From: JASLPR01 sp964496475
GTDB taxonomy: Bacteria; Chloroflexota; UBA11872; VXNJ01
Length of the DNA: 49,812 nt
Assembly (NCBI GenBank): GCA_964496475.1
Contig: CAZBZS010000013.1
Span: 1 to 49,812 of the forward strand
Reading direction: 5' to 3'
This document shows positions 16,640 through 24,375 of the stretch, piece after piece. Position 1 is the stretch's first letter, and the number at the start of each line of letters is the position of its first letter. The position numbers and the translations under genes are program-made. The notes beneath the pieces were generated by a model, which did no database searches, was not told the DNA's origin, and saw nothing but the letters and a program-made list of their open reading frames with translations.

Positions 16640-17347
16640 CTAGGCCGGTCTTTCGAGGATGAGGTCGACAAATACTCCAGCGGTTTCGACTCGATCCGGA
16701 TCGAGATCGCCGGCCTCGAAGATTTGCTCGGCCTCGGCGATCACCAGGTCGGCCGCGGTGGCCATGACGGGGTTGAAATTGCGGGCGGTGCCGCGGTAAA
16801 TGAGGTTTCCGTAATTGTCCGCGCGAAAGGCGCTTAAAAGGGCGACGTCGGCGCCAAGGGGTTCTGCTACAAGGTAGTTCCGGCCGCCCAACTTGTAGAT
16901 TGGGTTGCCGTCGGCTATCGGAGTTCCGATCCCTGTGGGAGTCAGTACGCCGCCGAGGCCGGCGCCGGAGGCGCGGATGCGTTCGAGCAGGGTGCCGAGT
17001 GGGATGAACTCGAGTTCCAGGCGACCGGCGCGGGCCATCTCCTGGACGGCTCGATTGCCGCCCGCGTAGCAGGTAACTAGTCTTACGACCAGCCCGGATA
17101 GGAGGAGGCGTCCCAGAGGGGAGTCCGGGGTGGCTGCATCGTTAGCGATGATGGTGAGATCGTCGGCGCCGTGCTTGGTCAACTCATCCAGAATTGTGCC
17201 GGGCGCACCCACATCCATGAAGCCGCCGACCATGATCGAGTCGCCGGGGGCGATCCGTCGCACGGCTTCAACGGCCGTGGTGGATTTGTCGACAGGCGAC
17301 AAGCCGCCGGATGCCGACCCAAGGCGACGAGTGGGGATCGCTTCCAT
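16640..17347 (-). CDS. 3-oxoacid CoA-transferase family, subunit A
   Basis: Alpha subunit partner of the gene that follows. The 235-residue product has the family motif MVGGFMDVGAPGTIL (about residues 39-53), the paired loop IIANDAATPDSPLGRLL, and the conserved YLVAEPLGADVALLSAFRAD and GNLIYRGTARNFNPVMATAAD segments. The first 20 residues lack family resemblance, so a TTG further in may be the true start. The stop and the next ATG are adjacent, as expected for a stoichiometric heteromer. It sits downstream of larC and a small membrane protein. Confidence 0.9.
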   Translation of the reverse strand: MEAIPTRRLGSASGGLSPVDKSTTAVEAVRRIAPGDSIMVGGFMDVGAPGTILDELTKHGADDLTIIANDAATPDSPLGRLLLSGLVVRLVTCYAGGNRAVQEMARAGRLELEFIPLGTLLERIRASGAGLGGVLTPTGIGTPIADGNPIYKLGGRNYLVAEPLGADVALLSAFRADNYGNLIYRGTARNFNPVMATAADLVIAEAEQIFEAGDLDPDRVETAGVFVDLILERPA

Positions 17348-17387
17348 GAACTACGTAGCCAGGTTGTAGGGAGCGGGGATCATGCGA

Positions 17388-17813
17388 CTAGAGGAACCGG
17401 CGAATAAGACGCACGATGAGTGAGCTGAAACCCAGGGCCACTCCGAACGCGATCGCGCTGCGGGTGCCCATCAGTGTCTTGACGTTGCCGGTAACGGAGG
17501 CGCCGATGAGGGCTAGTGTGGCCACGTTGCTGGCCTCAATGTTGCCTCCGACAACCCACTGAGCGGCGGTGTTTTGCATACGGACGCTGCCGCCGCCGAC
17601 GATGACGGCGGTGCTCATCTCAATGTCGGTGTGAGCGGCGAAACTGGCGCCGACGGCGCTCATGCGGGCTTCGGTGGTTCCGGACTGGGAGAAGCCGATG
17701 GCGGACATGTTGGTGTGGAGCTGATCGGCCTTAAGACGCCTGATGGCGGACTGTTGAAAATCGGCGCGACCGCCGACATCGACGACATCTGGCTGCGGAT
17801 TCTGGGCGGTCAT
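17388..17813 (-). CDS. Unknown membrane-anchored repeat protein
   Basis: I do not recognise this family. The ATG at 17813 has a GGAGG five bases upstream and is preferred over ATG 17852, which overlaps the larC end. The product is 141 residues. The middle, about residues 25-115, is a run of short alternating segments rich in Ala, Gly, Ser, Thr and Val with little charge. The pattern suggests stacked beta turns (bactofilin-like or left-handed coil). The C-terminus has one membrane segment (AIAFGVALGFSSLIVRLI) ending in RRFL. It lies in a tight run after larC and before the CoA-transferase. Confidence 0.6.
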   Translation of the reverse strand: MTAQNPQPDVVDVGGRADFQQSAIRRLKADQLHTNMSAIGFSQSGTTEARMSAVGASFAAHTDIEMSTAVIVGGGSVRMQNTAAQWVVGGNIEASNVATLALIGASVTGNVKTLMGTRSAIAFGVALGFSSLIVRLIRRFL

Positions 17814-17844
17814 ATCTGCCTCCGATCGGGGCCGCGAGGGCTGG

Positions 17845-19026
17845 TCAGGCATCCGGGTTGCCTATCAGGGCCAGGCTGCGAGCTTCTTCCATTATGGTGC
17901 GCAAGGGCACGGCGTGCTCGCGCGCCAGCGCGGCGCAATCTTCGTACTCGGGGGCGGCGCCATGACGTCGACCTCCCTCGAAGGAGAGCTTGACGGCAAC
18001 GTCACCCCAGCGGGTCGCTACGGTGATGGTATCGCGGGCGAGTATTCGCCGGCGGGCGTCATGGATGCGGACGCCGAGAGTAGAAGTCTCGGCGAAGAGA
18101 ATGCGGGCCAAATCGTCGGCGTATTCCGGTGAGCAGATGGCCGAGATCATGGTGGCGGGACGGCCCTTTTTCATCTGAATCGGGGTGGCGTAGGCGTCGA
18201 AGGCTCCGGCGGCCAGGAGGCGTTCGAGGGCGAAGGCGACGACCTCCGGCGTGACGTCGTCCAGGTTGGTGTCGATTACCGAAACCACGTCGGCGCCATC
18301 TTCCAGGCTGGTTGCCCCGATGACCAGCCGCAGTACGTTGGGCAGATCTGTATCGCGGGAGCCGGCGCCGTAGCCGGAGGCGGTGACGTTCATGGCCGGC
18401 ATGGTCCCGTAGCGGGTAGCGGCGTGGGTCAGCACCAGAGCGCCGGTGGGAGTGAGCAACTCAGCGCTGTCGGTTGAAGAAAAGATGGGCGCCCCGGCGG
18501 ATTCGAGAAGGTTCAGCGTGGCCATTCCAGGAACCGGGATGACTCCGTGCTGGGTCTTGACAGTTCCGCCGCCGGTGTTCATGGGGGCGACGACAACTTC
18601 GGTCGCGCCGAGCCACTCGAGGCCGGCGGCGGCCCCGACGATGTCGAGAATAGAGTCGACGGCGCCGACCTCGTGAAAGTGGACGCTATCGATGGTGCTG
18701 CCGTGCGCCCTAGCCTCGGCGTCGGCCAGCAGCTCGAACATGGTTATGGCCCGGTCACGCAGCGCGTTGGACAGGGAGCTGGCCTTGAGAATCCCGACGA
18801 TGTCGGCCAGGTTGCGGTGATGATTCTCCTCGCCTATTTCAAAGCGGACCTGGGTGGCGGCGATGGGACCCCGCGCGACTTTTTCGACGTGCATCTGGAA
18901 GTTATTCAGAGAGAGTTCGTCGAGATCGGCCTGGAGTTCGGCTGCGGGCCAGCCGGCGTCGACGAGGGCTCCCAAGAACATGTCTCCGGCGGCTCCCGCA
19001 AAAGGATCGAGGAAGGCGACTTTCAA
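17845..19026 (-). CDS. larC: LarC, nickel insertion protein for the nickel-pincer cofactor
   Basis: LarC is a CTP-dependent enzyme that inserts nickel into pyridinium-3,5-bisthiocarboxylate mononucleotide to make the cofactor of lactate racemase and its relatives. The sequence shows the family start FLDPFAGAAGDMFLGAL, the histidine cluster VHFHEVGAVDSI, the loop NTGGGTVKTQHG, PTGA, and C-terminal MKKGRPATMISAICSP. The frame is uninterrupted, unlike lactobacilli where LarC spans a frameshift. TTG 19026 is chosen because it overlaps the larB stop as TTGA; a second TTG at 19050 is possible. No larA-type racemase or larE is visible in the window. Confidence 0.92.
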   Translation of the reverse strand: MKVAFLDPFAGAAGDMFLGALVDAGWPAAELQADLDELSLNNFQMHVEKVARGPIAATQVRFEIGEENHHRNLADIVGILKASSLSNALRDRAITMFELLADAEARAHGSTIDSVHFHEVGAVDSILDIVGAAAGLEWLGATEVVVAPMNTGGGTVKTQHGVIPVPGMATLNLLESAGAPIFSSTDSAELLTPTGALVLTHAATRYGTMPAMNVTASGYGAGSRDTDLPNVLRLVIGATSLEDGADVVSVIDTNLDDVTPEVVAFALERLLAAGAFDAYATPIQMKKGRPATMISAICSPEYADDLARILFAETSTLGVRIHDARRRILARDTITVATRWGDVAVKLSFEGGRRHGAAPEYEDCAALAREHAVPLRTIMEEARSLALIGNPDA

Positions 19027-19778
19027 GAAAGGCCCCGGGTCGTGCGGCAAATCTGGGCGGCCAGGTAGCCAGCGCCGAACCCGTTGTCTATGTTGACCAC
19101 GGAGACCCCGGGGGCGCAGGAGTTGAGCATGGCGAGCAGTGGAGCTAGTCCGCCGAAGGCGGCGCCGTAGCCGACGCTGGTGGGCACCGCGATCACGGGC
19201 TTGTCAACCAGCCCGGCGACGACGCTGGGGAGGGCGCCTTCCATGCCGGCTACGGCTACGAGAACGGTGGCCTTGTCGAGCGCTTCGCGGTTTCGCAGGA
19301 GGCGATGGATACCGGCGACTCCGACGTCCCAGAGGCGAGTGACGTTGGCGCCGTAGGTGGCGGCGGTGATGGCAGCCTCTTCGGCTACGGGAATATCGGA
19401 AGTGCCCCCGGTTACTACTGTGACGGCGCCGGCGAGGGCGGGCATTTCGCCGGCCGGCACGACGATGACACCGGCCTCGGAGGTGAAGATCGCGTCGGGC
19501 AAAATGTCATGGACGGCGGTGTAGTCGGCAGAGGTGGCCCTGGTGGCGATGACGGTCTGGCCGGATGCAACCAGCGAGGCGGCGATGTCGGCGATCTGCT
19601 CTGGAGCCTTGCCCGGACAGTAGATGGCCTCCGGGAAGCCGGTGCGATCCGCTCGCTGACTATCGACTTTGGCGAAGCCAAGGTCGTCATATGGTTCGCT
19701 GAAACGGCCGGCGGCATCGTCGATGGAAAGGGAGCCGCTGGCGACCTGTTTCAGGATATCTTCGACGGGGCCGGTCAA
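19023..19778 (-). CDS. larB: LarB, pyridinium-3,5-biscarboxylic acid mononucleotide synthase
   Basis: LarB carboxylates and hydrolyses nicotinic acid adenine dinucleotide, the first step of nickel-pincer cofactor synthesis. The 251-residue product has an N-terminal helical part and a PurE-like C-terminal domain: GFPEAIYCPGK, ATRATSADY, VVTGGTSDIPVAEEA, the AGMEGALPSVV segment and GVSVVNIDNGFGAG near the end. The start is a TTG at 19778, four bases after the enolase stop. It overlaps larC by four bases if larC starts at 19026. LarE, which supplies sulfur, must be encoded elsewhere if the pathway is complete. Confidence 0.93.
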   Translation of the reverse strand: MTGPVEDILKQVASGSLSIDDAAGRFSEPYDDLGFAKVDSQRADRTGFPEAIYCPGKAPEQIADIAASLVASGQTVIATRATSADYTAVHDILPDAIFTSEAGVIVVPAGEMPALAGAVTVVTGGTSDIPVAEEAAITAATYGANVTRLWDVGVAGIHRLLRNREALDKATVLVAVAGMEGALPSVVAGLVDKPVIAVPTSVGYGAAFGGLAPLLAMLNSCAPGVSVVNIDNGFGAGYLAAQICRTTRGLS

Positions 19779-19782
19779 GGCA

Positions 19783-21072
19783 TTATGGCCGAGTGAGGTT
19801 GAAGAAGGCGTCGGGGCCCGGATAGCGGGCCTGGCTGCCGAGCGCCTCTTCGATGCGAAGCAGCTGGTTGTATTTGGCGACGCGGTCGATGCGGGCCAGC
19901 GAACCGGTCTTTATCTGTCCGCAACCGGTGGCTACCGCTAGGTCGGCGATGGTCGTATCTTCGGTTTCGCCGGAGCGGTGCGAAATGATGCTGGTGAAGC
20001 CGGCGCGAGTGGCGAGCTCGACGGCGTTGAGAGTCTCGGTGAGGGTGCCAATCTGGTTGAGCTTGATGAGGATGGAGTTGATGGCGCGCTCGTCGATGGC
20101 GTGCTGGAGGATGGCGGTATTGGTGACGGTGAGATCGTCGCCCACTATTTGCAGGCGCTCGCCAAGGCGCTCCATGAGTAGAGTCCAGCCCTGCCAATCT
20201 GACTCGTCTAGGCCGTCTTCGAGAGAAATAATGGGATATTGGCGGGTCCAGTCCTCCCAGAAATCGACCATCTCCTCGGTGGTGAAGGTGCGATCCTCGC
20301 GGACCAGGCGGTATTTGCCGTCCTGGTAAATTTCTGATGCGGCGGCGTCGATGGCCAGCAGCACATCCTCTCCGGGTGAATATCCGGCGGCTTCGATGGC
20401 GGCCAAAATGCGGTCGACGGCCTCGGCGTTGGACTTGAGGCCGGGAGCGAATCCTCCCTCGTCGCCGACGTTGGTGTTGTAGCCGGCCTGGTGAAGGATG
20501 GACTTAAGGGCCTGATAGATTTCCGCGCCGGCCCGGACCGCTTCGGCGAAGCTGCCGGATCCGACGGGCATGACCATAAATTCTTGAAAGTCAGTCGAGT
20601 CGGCGGCATGCTGGCCGCCATTCAGGATGTTCATCATAGGGACAGGGAGACGATTGGCGGTCACGCCGCCGAGGTAGGAATAGAGAGGGAGTTCGACGTC
20701 GTTGGCGGCGGCTTTGGCAACGGCCAGGGAGACCCCGAGCAGAGCGTTAGCCCCGAGACCGGCCTTGTTGTCGGTGCCGTCCATGGCGACTAGCTGGGAG
20801 TCGATGGCAGTCTGGTCGGTGGCATCCATTCCTTCCAGCGCCAGGCCGATTATCTTGTTGACGTTCTGGACGGCGTCGCGGACGCCTTTGCCGCCGTAGC
20901 GGGCGGAGTCGCCGTCGCGCAGCTCGATAGCCTCACGGCTGCCGGTCGAAGCGCCGGAGGGCACTCCGGCGCGGCCGCTGGCGCCGCTCTCCAGGAGAAC
21001 ATCTACTTCAACGGTTGGATTGCCGCGTGAGTCCAGGATTTCGCGGGCGGTGACATCTTCGATGAAGGTCAA
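19783..21072 (-). CDS. eno: Enolase
   Basis: Converts 2-phosphoglycerate to phosphoenolpyruvate in the cytoplasm, with Mg2+. The start is set at TTG 21072, which gives 429 residues and the normal N-terminus FIEDVTAREILDSRGNPTVE. The frame is open 50 codons further, but that stretch lacks family sequence. Motifs include GVPSGASTGSREA, NILNGGQHA, NVGDEGGFAPG (catalytic Glu), ISLEDGLDESDW and GDDLTVTN (metal ligands), the catalytic Lys in IKLNQIGT and SHRSGETED. It heads the eno-larB-larC run, with four bases before larB. Confidence 0.96.
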   Translation of the reverse strand: MTFIEDVTAREILDSRGNPTVEVDVLLESGASGRAGVPSGASTGSREAIELRDGDSARYGGKGVRDAVQNVNKIIGLALEGMDATDQTAIDSQLVAMDGTDNKAGLGANALLGVSLAVAKAAANDVELPLYSYLGGVTANRLPVPMMNILNGGQHAADSTDFQEFMVMPVGSGSFAEAVRAGAEIYQALKSILHQAGYNTNVGDEGGFAPGLKSNAEAVDRILAAIEAAGYSPGEDVLLAIDAAASEIYQDGKYRLVREDRTFTTEEMVDFWEDWTRQYPIISLEDGLDESDWQGWTLLMERLGERLQIVGDDLTVTNTAILQHAIDERAINSILIKLNQIGTLTETLNAVELATRAGFTSIISHRSGETEDTTIADLAVATGCGQIKTGSLARIDRVAKYNQLLRIEEALGSQARYPGPDAFFNLTRP

Positions 21073-21167
21073 GTAGGGCCCTTTCGGCTGGAGTCGCAGT
21101 TGGAGGAGGAGTCCAGTTTTAGGAGTTGAACCGTCGGCGGATAAGCCGCTCCTGGCGGCGCCGAAGA

Positions 21168-21173
21168 AGTATA
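21168..21173 (-). promoter_or_regulatory. Candidate -10 element upstream of enolase
   Basis: TATACT on the minus strand lies about 95 bp upstream of the enolase TTG, in the gap after the alpha/beta hydrolase gene. No convincing -35 hexamer is seen 16-18 bp upstream. An enolase-lar promoter here is plausible but weakly supported. Confidence 0.3.
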
Positions 21174-21325
21174 GCGAAGCCAGAGTGACCCAATCCGACG
21201 AAAATTGATCGCAGACGTTCATACGATGAGGTGGATCTGTGTGTCCCAGCCTTGACTATGGCCCCGGGGTTTTCGCGCTGCTGAAGAACGCGGCGGCCGA
21301 CAGTGACCTGCCGGCGCTGAGTCAG

Positions 21326-22138
21326 TTAGGCGAACTTGTCTCCGACGAAGTCGCCGACGACCTTGACGAAGCGATCAGGTTGCTGCCACTCAAGCAAGTG
21401 GCCGCATCCAGGGAATTCGACCACGCGGGCGTCGGGCATGGCCTCGACCATCCGGGCGGCCACGCCGGCCGGGAGAATGTCGCTGAGTTCTCCATGGGGT
21501 ATAAGGGTGGGAACGTCAATGCAGGCGACCTGATCCCAGAGATCCCAGGAACGGTGGAGGACATTAAAGAACCCGGGATCGTATCGGACGGCCAAACCGA
21601 GGCTATCGGTCCAGCGCAAGTTGTTGGCGATGAAAGTAGTTGGATCGCCGAGTGCCTGTGGGGCGTCTTCGAAATGGGTGTGGGCGGCGTCGTAGGAATG
21701 CCAAGAGAGCGGTTGGGAGGCAGCGGTGGGTCGGTCGCGGCGTGCAATATCGGGGCCGATATCCTTGAGGAGCAGCTTACGGATCGGGATGTCGCGGCTG
21801 CCGAAGAGGTGCATGGAGATGGCCCCACCGAGACTGTGTCCCAGTACGAGCGGATTTTGAATGCCGAGCTTTTCGATGAACTGCGCGGTATCAGCCGCGA
21901 AGTCGTCCAGATCGTAAGAGGAGGCGCTGGAACTGTGACCATGGCCTCGATGGTCGGGAGCGAAGATGTGGCAGTTCGGGAAGAGGGTTTCGATGAACCA
22001 GGCATGGTTAACAGCCATGGAGGTGGCGCCGTGCAGGACGAGCACGTGAGGGCCAGAGTCTCCCCATTCCAGGTAATGAAGACCGACGTTATCGAGGGCG
22101 ACGTAGCCCTCGCGGTAGCGCCGGACATTGCTGGACAT
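21326..22138 (-). CDS. Alpha/beta hydrolase
   Basis: Serine hydrolase of the alpha/beta fold, substrate unknown. The 270-residue product has the oxyanion strand VLVLHGATS, the motif APDHRGHGHS, the nucleophile elbow GHSLGG (Ser in LVLGHSLGGAIS), a candidate acid in HGELSDILP and the catalytic histidine in GCGHLLEW. There is no signal peptide, so it is probably cytoplasmic. The N-terminal pattern (LHYLEWG) resembles haloalkane dehalogenase/esterase-type members, but the substrate cannot be predicted. It lies about 50 bp after the HDOD gene and 250 bp before enolase. Confidence 0.88.
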   Translation of the reverse strand: MSSNVRRYREGYVALDNVGLHYLEWGDSGPHVLVLHGATSMAVNHAWFIETLFPNCHIFAPDHRGHGHSSSASSYDLDDFAADTAQFIEKLGIQNPLVLGHSLGGAISMHLFGSRDIPIRKLLLKDIGPDIARRDRPTAASQPLSWHSYDAAHTHFEDAPQALGDPTTFIANNLRWTDSLGLAVRYDPGFFNVLHRSWDLWDQVACIDVPTLIPHGELSDILPAGVAARMVEAMPDARVVEFPGCGHLLEWQQPDRFVKVVGDFVGDKFA

Positions 22139-22188
22139 CGGGTCTCCCGAGTGAACTGAATCGTGTCCCGCCGCAGGGGTGTGGTGTA

Positions 22189-23031
22189 TCAGGCGTCGCC
22201 GTTCCTGTCGTCCGCACCTCCGCCGAGCAGCGACATGGTCTCTTCGGTGTGCTTGAGAAGCACATGCTCGATGCTACCAAATTCGTGTTGCTTGATGCCC
22301 AGAATCTCGAGGACAACACCCGATAGCTTCGGGTCCGGGGTTTCGTTGGCGCCGACGCCGGAGCCGGTTCCGCGGGCCACTTCGTTGGCGATGATGTAGG
22401 TGGCGGTGAGGGTGCCGGTCTCGTCGTATTCGTATCGGTCGGGGCCGGAATGATGGGAGCGGATCGCAGCGATAAGGAAATCGGGCAGCCCCCACTTTTC
22501 AGCTAGGACGGCGCCGAATTCGGCGTGATTGAGTCCGAGCAGGCGGCGCTCGGCCTCGGCGAAGCTTCAACCTTCGGATTTAGCAAGCTCGATTATGGCG
22601 CCGACCCGATTCTCTACGTGCTCTCCAAGGACGACTTTACCGATGTCGTGGAGCAGCCCCGCAGTATATGGCTCCGCCGGGACGGCCCTGTTGGTCTGAG
22701 TGCTGAGGGCCTGGGCCGACTGGGCGACAACAATGGCGTGATCGAACAACCCGCCCCTGGGGATGCCGTAGCTGACCACGCCCTTTGCGCCCATCCCGCC
22801 TATAGTGGCGGTGAGCATGAGGTTACGGGTGGTTTTCTGGCTGAGAAGGACGACGGCGTTGTCGATGGAAGCGATCTGGCGCGGCAGCCCGTTGAAGGCG
22901 GAGTTGGCGACTTTGAACACGCGGGCGCTTAACGCGTGATCGGACTCTAAAAGGTCGGCGATCTCAAGGGCAGACGTGTCGGGCTGGCTGCTTTTCTTGA
23001 GGATGGCGGTGGCCTTGGTGGGGAGCGGCAC
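22189..23031 (-). pseudogene. HDOD-domain signalling protein with internal TGA
   Basis: HDOD proteins are degenerate HD-domain regulators found in bacterial signalling. The frame from 23031 shows the HDOD pattern: DTSALEIADLLESDHALSARV, KVANSAFNG, SIDNAVVLLS and LLHDIGKVVLGEHV. It hits TGA at 22567-22569. The same frame then continues with typical HDOD sequence (AEAERRLLGLNHAEFGAVLA, then HHSGPDRY) to a stop at 22189. The protein is therefore split by one in-frame stop, not a frameshift. The conserved N-terminus also appears to switch frame near 23040-23055, where the neighbouring frame encodes EVNEVRER. A start overlapping the MFS stop at 23170 may be the original one. Confidence 0.75.
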
Positions 23032-23166
23032 CGCCTCTGGAGCGCTCTCGGACTTCGTTTACTTCTAGATCGCAGTCATCCCACGTCCCGCGTTTCGGGT
23101 TGCCCGGCCGGATCAAGCTCAGGTTCAACTCCGAGCCCCATGTCGTAAAGGCGTTCGTGCCCGATC

Positions 23167-24372
23167 TCAACTTTGGTCGGCGGATGCGGCGACTGGTTCG
23201 GTCGAGCCGGTCGTGGCCGGCCCTATTCGGCCGGTGGTGATGAGCAGGCTAGCAAAAACCGAAATGGCAGCGATGATGGCCCCGGCCACAAAGGGCAGAA
23301 CGTGCCCGTAGGCTTGCCAGAGAAGCCCTCCGGCGACAGGCACGATCACGGCGGCCACGTGATTCATGGTCTGCCCGGTGACCATGGTGGGGCGGAGGTC
23401 GGCGGGGCTGATGAGAATTTTCTCAACGTAAGTGGTAATGGCGATGGAGTTGTTAAAGAGGATGTTATCTACGACATAGAGAACATACAGAATCCAAGGA
23501 ACTGTAACGAAGGCGTAGCCAAGGAAGACGATGGTCAGCCCGGCGGAACCCCAGGCGAGGATGGGCTTTTCGCCGTAACGGTCGATCCAGCAGCCGAAGT
23601 AGAAGGCGGAGACGATGCTCCCAATCTGATTGATGAAGGACAAAACGGCGATGGTTTCGATGCTGGCTCCATGGACTCGGATCAAAGCGAAGAGGGCGAA
23701 GGTCATGAACACGTGACGGCGGGTGCCGCTGAGTAGCTCGAGCACGTAGAAAAGCCGATAGCGGCTGCGGAGTACGAAGCGCTGATGGTGGGTCCCCTGG
23801 CGGGCGGGCATGCGGATGCGAAAAATTACTAAACCGCTAAGCCCGATGAGAACGCCTGAAACGACAAACAAGGGACGCATGCCGGTGGTGGTGACGAGAA
23901 AATAGACGACGGCAATGCCAAGGAGGCCGGCGATATTTCCGGAAGATCGCAGCAGACCGAGGCGGCGGCCTTCGTACCCCTTCCGTCCCAAGCGCAGAGC
24001 CATGGAGAGGCTGGTAGGTGCCCAAGAGTGGAAGCCGATGCTCCATATGAAGGAAAAGATGATGAGGCCGGTGACGTCGTCCAGGTGGAAGTAGTTGGCC
24101 ACGCCGGCGGCCATGAGGAGCAGGGCGATGCCGGCGAGTCGAGGTTCCAGCAAATACATCGTGCCGGCTGCGATCAGGATGCTGAGGAGGCCCGGAATTT
24201 CCCGTATGGACTCAAGCAGCCCGAGTTCACTGGGAAGGATGTGGATTTCGTCGGCCGCGAAATTGGTGAAGAGGACTTGGTACATGAAGAACCCAAAGGA
24301 GAAGAATGCCGAGCCGAGGATGAGAATGCGGAAATCGCGCTCTTCGCTGAGCAATGGAAATTGGAACCTCAC
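23167..24372 (-). CDS. MFS transporter
   Basis: A 401-residue major facilitator protein with about 12 hydrophobic segments. Motif A-like sequence appears as RLGRKGYEGRRLG between helices 4 and 5, and a second loop (GCWIDRYGEKPIL) separates helices 8 and 9. This is the RxGxR/DRYGxK arrangement usual in the family. The GTG start follows the sugar-kinase stop by three bases, so the two are likely co-transcribed, which could point to uptake of a sugar or polyol. The sequence alone does not reveal the substrate. The stop may overlap the original start of the HDOD gene. Confidence 0.85.
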   Translation of the reverse strand: MRFQFPLLSEERDFRILILGSAFFSFGFFMYQVLFTNFAADEIHILPSELGLLESIREIPGLLSILIAAGTMYLLEPRLAGIALLLMAAGVANYFHLDDVTGLIIFSFIWSIGFHSWAPTSLSMALRLGRKGYEGRRLGLLRSSGNIAGLLGIAVVYFLVTTTGMRPLFVVSGVLIGLSGLVIFRIRMPARQGTHHQRFVLRSRYRLFYVLELLSGTRRHVFMTFALFALIRVHGASIETIAVLSFINQIGSIVSAFYFGCWIDRYGEKPILAWGSAGLTIVFLGYAFVTVPWILYVLYVVDNILFNNSIAITTYVEKILISPADLRPTMVTGQTMNHVAAVIVPVAGGLLWQAYGHVLPFVAGAIIAAISVFASLLITTGRIGPATTGSTEPVAASADQS

Positions 24373-24375
24373 GGG

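Noticed and set aside
22567..22569. Selenocysteine codon in the HDOD gene
   Set aside because: No selenoprotein of this family is known to me, no SECIS-like hairpin was evident, and the site is not a catalytic cysteine position.
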